From positions 1 to 19,484 of the forward strand of contig URSZ01000037.1 of NCBI GenBank assembly GCA_900550635.1: DNA of 19,484 nucleotides, given 5' to 3'. Position numbers and translations under genes: made by a program. Below are positions 1 through 7,386 of the stretch, one piece after another. Positions within the stretch are counted from its first letter, which is position 1. Each line of letters starts with the position of its first letter. Source of the stretch: an uncultured Prevotella sp. (GTDB taxonomy: Bacteria; Bacteroidota; Bacteroidia; Bacteroidales; Bacteroidaceae). The notes beneath the pieces were generated by a model. The model saw only the letters and a program-made list of their open reading frames with translations, had not been told where the DNA came from and did no database searches.

Positions 1-696
1 CTGTACTCCTTATTCTTCCGCAGAAAATTCAAAATCTTCTTTACCAATTCAGAAATAAAAGCATACATATTCATCACATTGGCTGCAGCCGCCGGCATAA
101 GCGTCAGCCTTTATTTCCACTCGGGTTACGACGTTCCCACAGCCATAAGGCAGGCACTTTTCCATGTGGTTTCGATAGAAACTACAACGGGATTTCTGTC
201 GTCAAACATAATGGGCTGGATGCCCATAACGTGGATAGTCCTGTCTATCGTGATGTTCAACGGCGCATGCGCCGGCTCTACAAGCGGCGGATTCAAGGTC
301 GTAAGGATTGTAGCACTATTCAAAATTACGATTAACGAGTTCAAATACATCCTCCACCCGCGCGCCGTAATACCTGTAAGAATAAACAACAGCACGATGA
401 ATTACTCTATGGAGCACACGCTGTTGTCCTTTGCCACGCTTTACGTGTTCTTCATCATTGTCGGGGCGATTGCATTGTGCCTGACTGGCGTTCCACTTAT
501 GGACGCAACAGGCATATCCCTTACATCGATAAGTAACACCGGGCCGGAAATAGGCCATGCGTATGGAGCACTATCCTCGTGGAGCGTAATACCCGAAACG
601 GCAAAATGGATAAGCTCAATGCTTATGTTTATAGGTCGTTTGGAGATATTCACAGTAATAATCCTGTTTGTTCCCCGTTTTTGGAAAGACTACTAA
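1..696 (+). CDS. trkH: TrkH-family potassium uptake channel subunit (3' part)
   Basis: This is the membrane subunit of the Trk K+ uptake system, normally gated by the cytosolic NAD/nucleotide-binding subunit TrkA. The reading frame is open from base 1, so the 5' part lies outside the window; 231 residues plus the stop remain, roughly half of a usual TrkH. Three family hallmarks are visible. TTTGF at about residues 61-65 is the third selectivity-filter loop. GACAGSTSGG at about 88-97 is the intramembrane gating loop of the third repeat. SNTGPEIG at about 178-185 is the fourth filter loop. Hydrophobic helices lie between them, and the protein ends in a last helix followed by FWKDY. The TrkA partner would be expected to the left but is not visible. 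The family assignment is secure. Confidence 0.93.
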   Translation: MYSLFFRRKFKIFFTNSEIKAYIFITLAAAAGISVSLYFHSGYDVPTAIRQALFHVVSIETTTGFLSSNIMGWMPITWIVLSIVMFNGACAGSTSGGFKVVRIVALFKITINEFKYILHPRAVIPVRINNSTMNYSMEHTLLSFATLYVFFIIVGAIALCLTGVPLMDATGISLTSISNTGPEIGHAYGALSSWSVIPETAKWISSMLMFIGRLEIFTVIILFVPRFWKDY

Positions 697-782
697 CTGC
701 AGACGTACTAAATTTTGCGCCGCAATTACGGCTTAACCGCAAGAACTACACTCAAAATATCAACAAATAAAATCACAAGACC

Positions 783-2012
783 ATGAAAACCAAAAAAACA
801 ATCTTAATCCTTGCAGCATTGGTCTCTGCTGCAACAACGTTCGCGCAAGACAAAGTAAAGGTAGAAATAGAGAACACCGAAGGCGGAACATTTACCATAA
901 GTCCTGAAATACCCTCGGACGGAATGGTTGCAAAAGGCACCGTGTTCACTGTTACTGCCAAGCCCGAAAAAGGTTACGTGTTCGATTGCGCCTTCCAAGG
1001 CACAAAGCACCAGTGGGGCACATTTTACAATGAGACTAACGACAACCCGGGAAAAATCGTAGCCGACCACAACATAACAATCGGCGCGGCGTTCCTGCCA
1101 GAAAGCAACTTCAAAGACATCGAAGTAACCAAGAACGTGGTGTATGCCAAACCCGGCAAAAAAGAACTGAAGTACGATGTATATGCCCCAAAGAAAGCAA
1201 AGAGCCTGCCCATCGTGGTGATAGTGCATGGCGGCGGCTGGAGTTCGAACGTCGAAGACATCATGCGCGGCATGGGACGCGAAATTGCCAAATCGGGACG
1301 TTACATAGCCGTAAGCATAGACTATCGTTTCATTGGCAAGGGTGACGGCGAGGAAACACCGGTTGAAATGTACCAAATCATAGAGGACGTTTACGGCGCT
1401 ATAGCTCACATTATGGAACACGCGGCCGAATACGGAGGCGACCCGACTCGCATATTCATCACCGGCGACAGTGCCGGCGGCCACTTGTCGGCTGCTGCGA
1501 TAAACTTTGCCGACTATATAGGCGACGGGGGATTCGGACGCACTGCGGGAGTTTATGAATTCAAACCTACATACCTGCCGGCAGGGAAAAGCGTGGAAAC
1601 TGTGAAGAAGGAAATGTGCAAAGCATTTTTAGGAGCCGTACCTACTTATCCCGTGCTCACCGACGACGTTATGAAACGTTTCTACTCCACCGACAGCCTT
1701 TCGGCAATGCACGTCTCGCCCATTTGCTTCATACCGCAGCGCTCGGTGCGCGCAGTGCCCCAGATGATTCTACGCGGAAGAAACGACGACCTTATCCGCG
1801 ATTGGCAAATGGCGAAATACTGCGACGCAATGACCAAAGCAGGACAAGACGTGAAATACATACAAATAGGCGGCATTGGGCACGCTTTCCTCGACTGGCG
1901 GCACGACGATAACTCAAAAAAGACATTCGCACGTTTTGCCATGCCACAAATCAAGGAAATGTTACTCTTCTTTGACGACATTCTGCAAAACCGCACGGAT
2001 ACTAAAAAATAA
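783..2012 (+). CDS. secreted alpha/beta-hydrolase (esterase/lipase, Aes/HSL type) with N-terminal InlB-like repeat domain
   Basis: Predicted exported carboxylesterase of 409 residues. Residues 1-21 form a signal peptide (MKTKK, hydrophobic core, cleavage near TTFAQ-D). Residues about 24-105 resemble a divergent InlB B-repeat/bacterial repeat domain (GGTFTISPE, then KGTVFTVTAKPEKGYVF). The hydrolase follows from about 125: oxyanion-hole motif HGGGW at 149-153, nucleophile elbow GDSAGG with S230, acid D335 or D336 in RGRNDD, and H367 in GIGHAF. These give a complete Ser-Asp-His triad. The natural substrate cannot be read from sequence; acetylated glycans or other dietary or host esters are possibilities only. 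It starts 86 bp after trkH, so it could be read from that transcript or from its own weak promoter (TA-N3-TTTG at 709-717, no good -33 box). A hairpin terminator follows. Confidence 0.88.
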   Translation: MKTKKTILILAALVSAATTFAQDKVKVEIENTEGGTFTISPEIPSDGMVAKGTVFTVTAKPEKGYVFDCAFQGTKHQWGTFYNETNDNPGKIVADHNITIGAAFLPESNFKDIEVTKNVVYAKPGKKELKYDVYAPKKAKSLPIVVIVHGGGWSSNVEDIMRGMGREIAKSGRYIAVSIDYRFIGKGDGEETPVEMYQIIEDVYGAIAHIMEHAAEYGGDPTRIFITGDSAGGHLSAAAINFADYIGDGGFGRTAGVYEFKPTYLPAGKSVETVKKEMCKAFLGAVPTYPVLTDDVMKRFYSTDSLSAMHVSPICFIPQRSVRAVPQMILRGRNDDLIRDWQMAKYCDAMTKAGQDVKYIQIGGIGHAFLDWRHDDNSKKTFARFAMPQIKEMLLFFDDILQNRTDTKK

Positions 2013-2078
2013 CGCGGCCTGCAAGGCCACGTTCACGCACCACGGTAACTGCATAACTGTGAAAACTGGAAACCGTTT

Positions 2079-2106
2079 AATGTCCGGCCAAAACAGGCCG
2101 GACATT
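2079..2106. terminator. bidirectional hairpin terminator between convergent genes
   Basis: Perfect 11-bp stem: AATGTCCGGCC at 2079-2089 pairs with GGCCGGACATT at 2096-2106 around a 6-base loop. On the plus strand it is followed by a T-rich stretch (TTTATTGTTCC). It lies 66 bp after the hydrolase stop and touches the stop codon of the minus-strand DUF4435 gene, so it can end transcription from both sides. Confidence 0.85.
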
Positions 2107-3117
2107 TTATTGTTCCTTTTCGTCAAACTGTGAAATGAAAGCCTCCAACGAATCGAGAATCTGGCGGTATTGCGGTATTTCATCGAAATAAGTCTGCTTA
2201 CGCATGGCAAAATCCGGCGGTACAACGCTATGCTGGTAACCCGCCAGTTCATTTTGCATTTGCTGGCTGTTCACCGCAAGGCGGCGTATCTCGCTTTCGC
2301 GCTCACGCCGCAAGGTTTCGCATACGGCTGTTACAAGAGGACAAACCACTGCGTCGAAAATATCATGCCCGCGTATATACATATAGGCATTGTCGGGAAA
2401 AACACCCAGGCGTTCGAGTTCATCTTTCAACGGCTTGTATTCCTTTTTTGCTTGCGGGAAACGTTTTTGCAGCCACGACATGGTGCGGTTCACACGCTGC
2501 CTGAGCTGTTCCAGTCCTCTTTCGGGATGATACAGGTTTATGTCGCGCAAAGCAATAACAGCGCACAGCGAGGTCAATGAAAAGTGCTTGTAGTTACCGG
2601 TACGGTAACACCACACATTCCACACGAACACAGGATAAACAAGCTCGGAAAATTCGCGCATGTAACGCTCAAAGTCGAATACCTTTCGGTCGTTGAGCGT
2701 AGCCGCAACGCACACTCCGCGCAACAAAGGCGCATAACACTGGAAGTTCTCTATTGCGTAAGCGTAGGTGTGAAACACATACGGGTTCTGGCATATCGTG
2801 CGCGAAGTCTCGCGTGCGCCTTGCAGCAGGTAGTCGTAGTCGGCATCAACGCAAGCAATCATGTTTCTTCCCAGCGTATTGCCAAGTATGTTTGTTATGG
2901 CCACTTTCTTGCCTTTTGCCAACGATGTGCGCGACGGCAGCATTACTTCGAAATACAGCTTGTCGTTCTCGAAACGTGTAAGCACGTTGCGCCAGAACAT
3001 CACGTCGTCATATCCTTCAACGTATGCCACTATGCGCCTTCGGGCTCCCGACGGTTTCATACGCGAAGCCGCCCCTATATAGTTTGAATTGAGATTTTCC
3101 GATAAACGCTTGCTCAT
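2107..3117 (-). CDS. DUF4435 (TOPRIM-like) protein, possible AriB-like effector
   Basis: A 336-residue protein with the hallmarks of DUF4435: AYVEGYDDVMFW near the N-terminus (E34, D37, D38) and ACVDADYDYL at about 89-97 (D91, D93, D95). Together they resemble the acidic E...DxD metal site of TOPRIM folds, which act in nucleases, primases and topoisomerases. An aromatic segment (HTYAYAIENFQCY) typical of the family follows. The C-terminal half is helical, charged and unassigned. There is no signal peptide or membrane segment. The gene starts 64 bp after the ATPase gene on the same strand, so the two are probably one operon. The pairing mirrors PARIS, where AriA is an ABC ATPase and AriB a DUF4435 nuclease; function as a defence effector is inference. 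Bacteroidales also carry ATPase/DUF4435 pairs of unknown role. Family call good, biological role open. Confidence 0.8.
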   Translation of the reverse strand: MSKRLSENLNSNYIGAASRMKPSGARRRIVAYVEGYDDVMFWRNVLTRFENDKLYFEVMLPSRTSLAKGKKVAITNILGNTLGRNMIACVDADYDYLLQGARETSRTICQNPYVFHTYAYAIENFQCYAPLLRGVCVAATLNDRKVFDFERYMREFSELVYPVFVWNVWCYRTGNYKHFSLTSLCAVIALRDINLYHPERGLEQLRQRVNRTMSWLQKRFPQAKKEYKPLKDELERLGVFPDNAYMYIRGHDIFDAVVCPLVTAVCETLRRERESEIRRLAVNSQQMQNELAGYQHSVVPPDFAMRKQTYFDEIPQYRQILDSLEAFISQFDEKEQ

Positions 3118-3181
3118 TACCGTGGATAAATAAAATTAAAGCATGCCCGCCTTATGCCATGCAGCAAACGGGCAAGCGCAC

Positions 3182-4003
3182 TTACTTTGTTATGTCGCTT
3201 ACTTCGGTTACGGCGTCCAACCAACCGTCCATTATCATTGCGGGCGAATGCGTGGTCAGCACAATCTGCACGTGTGGGTTGAGGCTGCGTATCAGGCCTA
3301 TGAGCTTCTGTTGCCACTCTATATGCAGGCTGGCCTCGGGTTCGTCAAGAAAAAGCACATAAGGCAGATTGTCTTCCACGAGTACGGTCAGCAGTATGAT
3401 AAGTATCTGTTTCTCTCCCGACGATAGTTTGTAAGGCGACAGTTCCTCGTCGAATTGCAAGAGCCGCACCTCATTGCATGTACGGTCTATTTTCTTTCCG
3501 GTCTCCGAAAAGAGGCTGTCCACCGCATCTTGGAATTTTCTTTTGGCCGCTGAGGCTTCGGCCGCTTTTTCGCTTGCCTTGGGGTCGCCCGAAGTCAGAA
3601 GGTTAATCATACGGTTTCCGATATTCACCTGGTAATCCAGGTATCGCCGCTGCAGTGCATAGAGTTGGAAATCTATCTCGGTTTTCACCCACCCGTCGGA
3701 GAGTTTGTCGAGTATGTCACCATGAATCAAAGGCCTGTCGAACGACCTCACCAAGTCGTAACGCACATACGTTGCGTCGGCCGGCGAAAACTCAATCTTC
3801 ACTCCGAGCACGGGTGTGCTCCCCACCCCGCCTTCGCGTGTAGCAAGCCTTGCGGCCAGTTTGTTCAGGATAGTGCTCTTGCCTGCACCGTTCACGCCGC
3901 TCAGGATATTGACCTCGGGATTAAGGTCCCAAACTATGTGCTTCTGCCCGTTCCACAAGCTCTTGATTTCTATGCTTTTTATATAGTCGGCAGCTTTTTC
4001 CAT
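3182..4003 (-). CDS. ABC/AAA_21-type ATPase, partner of the DUF4435 protein
   Basis: A soluble 273-residue ATPase with a complete SMC/ABC-like core: Walker A GVNGAGKS at 36-43, ABC signature LSSGEKQ at 193-199, Walker B YVLFLDEPE at 215-223 (D220, E221), and the switch histidine H252 in LTTHSP. No transmembrane domain is present and no transporter gene is nearby, so it is not a transport ATPase. A charged, Ala/Lys-rich helical insert (about 140-175) lies between Walker A and the signature, where OLD/PARIS-type ATPases carry a coiled coil. The gene is shorter than I would expect for PARIS AriA, so a distinct or minimal subtype is possible. It is first in a two-gene operon with the DUF4435 gene. 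A TAATTTTG -7-like box lies on the minus strand at 4066-4059, about 55 bp before the ATG, without a clear -33 box. Confidence 0.85.
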   Translation of the reverse strand: MEKAADYIKSIEIKSLWNGQKHIVWDLNPEVNILSGVNGAGKSTILNKLAARLATREGGVGSTPVLGVKIEFSPADATYVRYDLVRSFDRPLIHGDILDKLSDGWVKTEIDFQLYALQRRYLDYQVNIGNRMINLLTSGDPKASEKAAEASAAKRKFQDAVDSLFSETGKKIDRTCNEVRLLQFDEELSPYKLSSGEKQILIILLTVLVEDNLPYVLFLDEPEASLHIEWQQKLIGLIRSLNPHVQIVLTTHSPAMIMDGWLDAVTEVSDITK

Positions 4004-4103
4004 GGCATTTCTGTTTTTACAAATTTTTACACACGGCCGGAACTTGTCCGTTACGCTTCAAAATTACGAAAAATAATCAAGCGGCGAATGTCTTTTCTGA
4101 AGT

Positions 4104-4193
4104 ACCCTCAAAAATATGTCTGAGATATTTTAAAATAGGTCAGACATATTTTGAAATATGTGCCTTGTATTTTTTTCTTTCTCCCAACAGGGT
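4104..4193. repeat. intergenic 3 x 21-bp palindrome element, copy A
   Basis: Three abutting 21-bp imperfect palindromes at 4111-4131, 4132-4152 and 4153-4173. Unit 1 has left arm AAAATATGTC and right arm GAGATATTTT around one base. Unit 2 has AAAATAGGTC and GACATATTTT. Unit 3 has GAAATATGTG and CTTGTATTTT. ACCC (4104-4107) and GGGT (4190-4193) flank the array as possible short inverted termini. Unit 1 is the exact reverse complement of unit 3 of copy D. The element lies between divergent genes and overlaps neither. Confidence 0.85.
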
Positions 4194-4445
4194 GAAAACG
4201 CCCTTGGCATGGGAATTCCGGAAAAGGATGAAACGTCCCTGTTTTCTGCGTCCGAAATCAGTCTGCCTGTGTCGCTGTAAGGAACGGCGCAAACGGGGAT
4301 TGAAAAACAGACAAAAACGACATAAATTACAAAGCTGTTAAAAACACATCAATATATAGCTAATAATCAGCGAATTTTCTGTTTCAAAACGGTTAAAAAG
4401 CTGATAAAATTCTGTGAACAGACGTTTCGATAATTAAAATTTCGC

Positions 4446-4476
4446 TTTGGGATATTGGATTAAAAAACTAAATTTG
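4446..4476 (+). promoter_or_regulatory. Bacteroidetes-type promoter for the phosphate transporter
   Basis: TTTG at 4446-4449 and TAAATTTG at 4469-4476 are separated by 19 bp, an exact match to the -33 TTTG / -7 TAnnTTTG consensus. Transcription would start near 4482, about 28 nt before the ATG at 4510. This also argues against the in-frame TTG at 4447, which would lie inside the promoter. Confidence 0.75.
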
Positions 4477-4509
4477 CAAAGGCAACCCCATATAAGTTTC
4501 AACTACAGT

Positions 4510-6747
4510 ATGGAATACATTTATTTAGTAGTACTTGTCTTTATCTTTTCATTATCTTGTTACGATCTCACTGCAGGAGTATCGACCGACGCCGGAAACT
4601 TCCTCAGCGCAGGAATGGGTTCCAAGACAGCAAAGCTGAAAGTACTTTTCACAGTGGCCGCCGTAGGCATTTTTGTCGGGGCAATTACCTCGAACGGCAT
4701 GATGGATATAGCAAGGCACGGGATTCTCAATCCCGACTTCTACTACATGAGCGAAGTGATTTGCATATTCCTGGCCGTAGGGGTTAGCGACGTTATACTG
4801 CTCGACATATTCAACACCTTGGGCATGCCCACATCATCAACCGTGTCGATGGTGTTCGAGCTGCTGGGCGGCAGCACGGCCCTTGCCATCGTTAAACTGA
4901 TGAACAACAGCGACCTGACGTATGCGCAACTGATAAACACCGACAAGGCACTGTCAATAATACTCGGAATATTCCTGTCGGTGGCAATAGCATTCGTGTT
5001 CGGGTATATAGTAATGTGGATAACGCGCCTGGTATTCACTTTCAAGTACAAAGACCACAGCCGCTGGGCCATGGGCATTTTCGGCGGAATATCGATAACG
5101 CTCATCATGTTCTTCCTGCTCGTGAGCGGCCTCGGAAAATCATCGTTCATGACTGCCGAGGTAAAAAGTTGGATTGAAACAAACCAGGCTACCATATTCA
5201 TAGGCTGCTTCGTACTATTCAGCATAATAATGCAGGTGCTCTACGCCATAGGAGTAAACATATTCCGCATTATAGTGCTGTTCGGAACGTTTGCACTGGC
5301 AATGGCATTTGCCGGTAACGACCTCGTAAACTTCATTGGCGTTCCGCTGGCCGCACTGTCTTCTTACCAATACTATGTTGAAGCCGGGGCAGGCGACCCG
5401 TCGCAGTTCTGCGTATCAAGGCTTCACGAAAGCGCGCACACACCTATTTATTTCCTCATCATAGCCGGCACCATAATGGTAATTGCGCTGATAACGTCCA
5501 AAAAGGCGCGCAAGGTAATAAACACATCGGTAAACCTGTCGCGCCAGGACGCGGGCGAAGAAATCTTCAGCTCGTCAAAAATAGCGCGCTCCACCGTGCG
5601 CAACGTAATGAGCCTTTCAAACACCATTTCGAAGTACATCCCGAACAAAGCCAAGCGTTGGCTCGACACAAGGTTCAACTCCGACGAAGCCATAATGGCC
5701 GACGGCGCGGCATTCGACCTCGTGAGGGCTTCGGTAAACCTCGTCCTTGCCGGCCTGCTCATAATAATAGGCACCTCGCTACAGCTACCGCTATCCACAA
5801 CGTATGTAGCCTTCATGGTAGCAATGGGAAGCTCGCTTGCCGACCGGGCCTGGGGGCGCGAAACCGCAGTTTACCGCATTACAGGCGTAGTTTCAGTAAT
5901 AGGCGGCTGGTTCATCACCGCCGGAGCGGCCTTCATACTGTGCTTCTGCATTTCGCTGTTCATGTACTTTGTAGGCCCGATAGCAATGCTGCTGGCAATA
6001 GCCCTTGTGGTATTCATTATCATCCGTAACAACAAAATGTTCAAAAAACACGAGGCAAACGAAAACAAGGACCAGATATTCCGCCAGCTCATACGCACGA
6101 ACGACAAGGTGCAGGTGCGCAAACTTTTGGGCGACCACGTACAAATGACGCAGCTCGACACAATAGACTTTGCACGCAACAACTACCTGCAAATCATAAA
6201 CGGACTTATAAACGACGATTACAAAACATTGCGCCATTCGTCTAACGCACTCGACGAACAGAAAAGCCTATGGAAGAAAATGCGCCGTAAGGAACTTATC
6301 GGCATGAAAAAAATCGACTACCTCACAGCCATAGAAAAGAACACATGGTTCCACTTGGGCTGCAACAGCATATCGCAAACGCTTTACTGCCTGAAACGAA
6401 TGTCCGACCCGTGCCTCGAACACATCGACAACAGGTTCAACCCCCTGCCCGAAGCATGGATAAAGGAACTTATACCGTTGCGCGACCAGACCGTGGCACT
6501 GCTCGACGAAACAAGGCGCATGATTGCCGAACGCGATTACAGCAATGCTGACAAGGTTCTGGTGGACGCAAACGCGGCAAAGCGACTACTGTCGGAAACA
6601 CGCGACAAACAGGAGGTGAGAATGCAGACCGAGGAAGGCGACCTGCAAATAGGCATACTCTACCTCAACACTCTCCAGGAAACACAGGAACTCATAAGCA
6701 CGATAAGGCACCTGCTGAGGGCAAGCAGGCACTTCTTCACGGCATAA
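4510..6747 (+). CDS. PiT-family inorganic phosphate transporter with C-terminal PhoU-like domain
   Basis: A 745-residue inner-membrane protein of the PiT (PF01384) family, importing phosphate with a cation. The N-terminal PiT repeat is at the start (DLTAGVSTDAGNF, about 19-31), and MPTSSTVSMVFELLGG is a family-typical pore segment. The second repeat carries GTSLQLPLSTTY at about 421-432. About ten hydrophobic helices precede residue 510. After that comes about 235 residues of cytosolic helical sequence resembling PhoU/DUF47, as in the long Bacteroidetes PiT proteins. The frame is open further upstream to a TTG at 4447, but ATG 4510 is chosen because the promoter overlaps the TTG and MEYIYLVVL begins the first helix. 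The first repeat has STDAGN where I recall NDAVN in close relatives: the Asp and Asn are kept but the leading Asn is lost. The gene is monocistronic, with its own promoter and terminator. Confidence 0.9.
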   Translation: MEYIYLVVLVFIFSLSCYDLTAGVSTDAGNFLSAGMGSKTAKLKVLFTVAAVGIFVGAITSNGMMDIARHGILNPDFYYMSEVICIFLAVGVSDVILLDIFNTLGMPTSSTVSMVFELLGGSTALAIVKLMNNSDLTYAQLINTDKALSIILGIFLSVAIAFVFGYIVMWITRLVFTFKYKDHSRWAMGIFGGISITLIMFFLLVSGLGKSSFMTAEVKSWIETNQATIFIGCFVLFSIIMQVLYAIGVNIFRIIVLFGTFALAMAFAGNDLVNFIGVPLAALSSYQYYVEAGAGDPSQFCVSRLHESAHTPIYFLIIAGTIMVIALITSKKARKVINTSVNLSRQDAGEEIFSSSKIARSTVRNVMSLSNTISKYIPNKAKRWLDTRFNSDEAIMADGAAFDLVRASVNLVLAGLLIIIGTSLQLPLSTTYVAFMVAMGSSLADRAWGRETAVYRITGVVSVIGGWFITAGAAFILCFCISLFMYFVGPIAMLLAIALVVFIIIRNNKMFKKHEANENKDQIFRQLIRTNDKVQVRKLLGDHVQMTQLDTIDFARNNYLQIINGLINDDYKTLRHSSNALDEQKSLWKKMRRKELIGMKKIDYLTAIEKNTWFHLGCNSISQTLYCLKRMSDPCLEHIDNRFNPLPEAWIKELIPLRDQTVALLDETRRMIAERDYSNADKVLVDANAAKRLLSETRDKQEVRMQTEEGDLQIGILYLNTLQETQELISTIRHLLRASRHFFTA

Positions 6748-6748
6748 C

Positions 6749-6776
6749 AAAAAGGACGGTTTTTCCGTCCTTTTTT
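6749..6776 (+). terminator. intrinsic terminator of the phosphate transporter gene
   Basis: AAAAAGGACGG (6749-6759), loop TTTTT, CCGTCCTTTTT, continuing to a six-T tract (6771-6776). It begins one base after the TAA stop. The A/T-extended stem could also function from the minus strand. Confidence 0.92.
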
Positions 6777-6814
6777 ATTGCGTCTGCTACACGCCGGGAA
6801 GCACCGCCCTTTTT

Positions 6815-6886
6815 ACCCCGCAAAAATTATGTCTGACCTATTTTAAAATATGTCTGACATAATTCGAATTATGTCAGACATATTTT
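6815..6886. repeat. intergenic 3 x 21-bp palindrome element, copy B
   Basis: Units at 6824-6844 (arms AAATTATGTC / GACCTATTTT), 6845-6865 (AAAATATGTC / GACATAATTC) and 6866-6886 (GAATTATGTC / GACATATTTT), each with a single central base. The junction of units 2 and 3 is itself a perfect palindrome (CATAATTCGAATTATG). ACCCC at 6815-6819 flanks the left side; no matching GGGT is seen on the right. The left flank CCCGCAAAAAT (6817-6827) recurs inverted at the right end of copy C. It lies between convergent genes, after the transporter terminator. Confidence 0.85.
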
Positions 6887-6964
6887 TTCCTACGTCCTTT
6901 GTACATGAAACAACCGGCAGGAAAGACCATGAAGTTCCATGTCCCGTAACGCAGTCTTGCCTTG

Positions 6965-7381
6965 TCAGAATTTCCACCAGGGCTTCTTTTCCGGTTTGGG
7001 GGCGTTTATCATCTCGCGCAATACCTGCTCATACGTTTTATTCGAGTTTATCATTTCGTATATCACTCCCCAGTCGGGAAGCCCGCCTACATTCCTGTCG
7101 TCGATGAACAGGTCCACTTTCAGTTTGCGCGATATTTTTTTCGAAAGAGTTTCATCCTCGTCGGGATAGTCACTGTTCACCGCATAAAACTCTATGCCTT
7201 TCGCGCGACACCATTCCACAGCCTCGTCAAGCAGTTCTCCTTCACGCACACTCCAAAGTATGAGCAAATGCCCTTCTCTTATCAGCTGTTTAAGCGTTGC
7301 TACTGCAAAAGGAATCTCTTTTCCGATTTCCGGATACCTGTGCTCCACTATCGTTCCGTCAAAATCTACCGCTATTCTCAT
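6965..7381 (-). CDS. HAD-superfamily phosphatase-like protein (BT0820-like)
   Basis: A small cytosolic HAD-fold protein of 138 residues. Motif I is DFDGTIV with nucleophile D6 and acid D8. Motif II is LWSVREG with S44. A lysine-rich stretch at about 81-88 supplies the motif III Lys. Motif IV is LFIDDRNVGG with D94/D95. There is no cap domain, matching the short Bacteroides proteins typified by BT0820. The substrate is unknown. It is the last gene of a four-gene minus-strand operon and starts 5 bp after the stop of the large secreted protein, so it is probably co-translated. The C-terminus is Lys/Trp-rich (PKPEKKPWWKF). Confidence 0.85.
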   Translation of the reverse strand: MRIAVDFDGTIVEHRYPEIGKEIPFAVATLKQLIREGHLLILWSVREGELLDEAVEWCRAKGIEFYAVNSDYPDEDETLSKKISRKLKVDLFIDDRNVGGLPDWGVIYEMINSNKTYEQVLREMINAPKPEKKPWWKF

Positions 7382-7386
7382 TTTCT

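Larger units (their letters stand above)
4004..4509. other. divergent intergenic region (ATPase / phosphate transporter)
   Basis: About 500 bp without a convincing gene. It holds, in order, a possible minus-strand -7 box for the ATPase operon (4059-4066), repeat element A (4104-4193), a GC-richer stretch at about 4185-4300 in which I see nothing definite, an AT-rich stretch with several GTTAAAA motifs (about 4335-4400), and the phosphate-transporter promoter at 4446-4476. Confidence 0.6.

Noticed and set aside
804..1484. 226-codon minus-strand open frame inside the esterase gene
   Set aside because: The plus-strand frame has a signal peptide and complete catalytic motifs; the antisense product is low-complexity with no motif.
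3144..3174. Hairpin between the ATPase and DUF4435 genes (TGCCCG/CGGGCA) as a terminator splitting the operon
   Set aside because: Only a 6-bp stem with a long 19-base loop and no clean T-run; a competing GCATG/CATGC pairing exists. Not strong enough to call.
4111..4173. CRISPR-like array or short tandem repeat
   Set aside because: The 21-bp units abut with no spacers, there are only three per site, no cas genes are present, and the same arrangement recurs at four loci.
4111..4173. Palindrome elements as ordinary intrinsic terminators
   Set aside because: Stems are AT-rich, two copies lie between divergent genes where no terminator is needed, and the transporter already has a strong GC-rich terminator just before copy B.
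4447..4509. Upstream TTG start adding 21 residues to the phosphate transporter
   Set aside because: The TTG overlaps the -33 box of a near-perfect promoter whose expected start site is downstream of it; ATG 4510 begins the first membrane helix.
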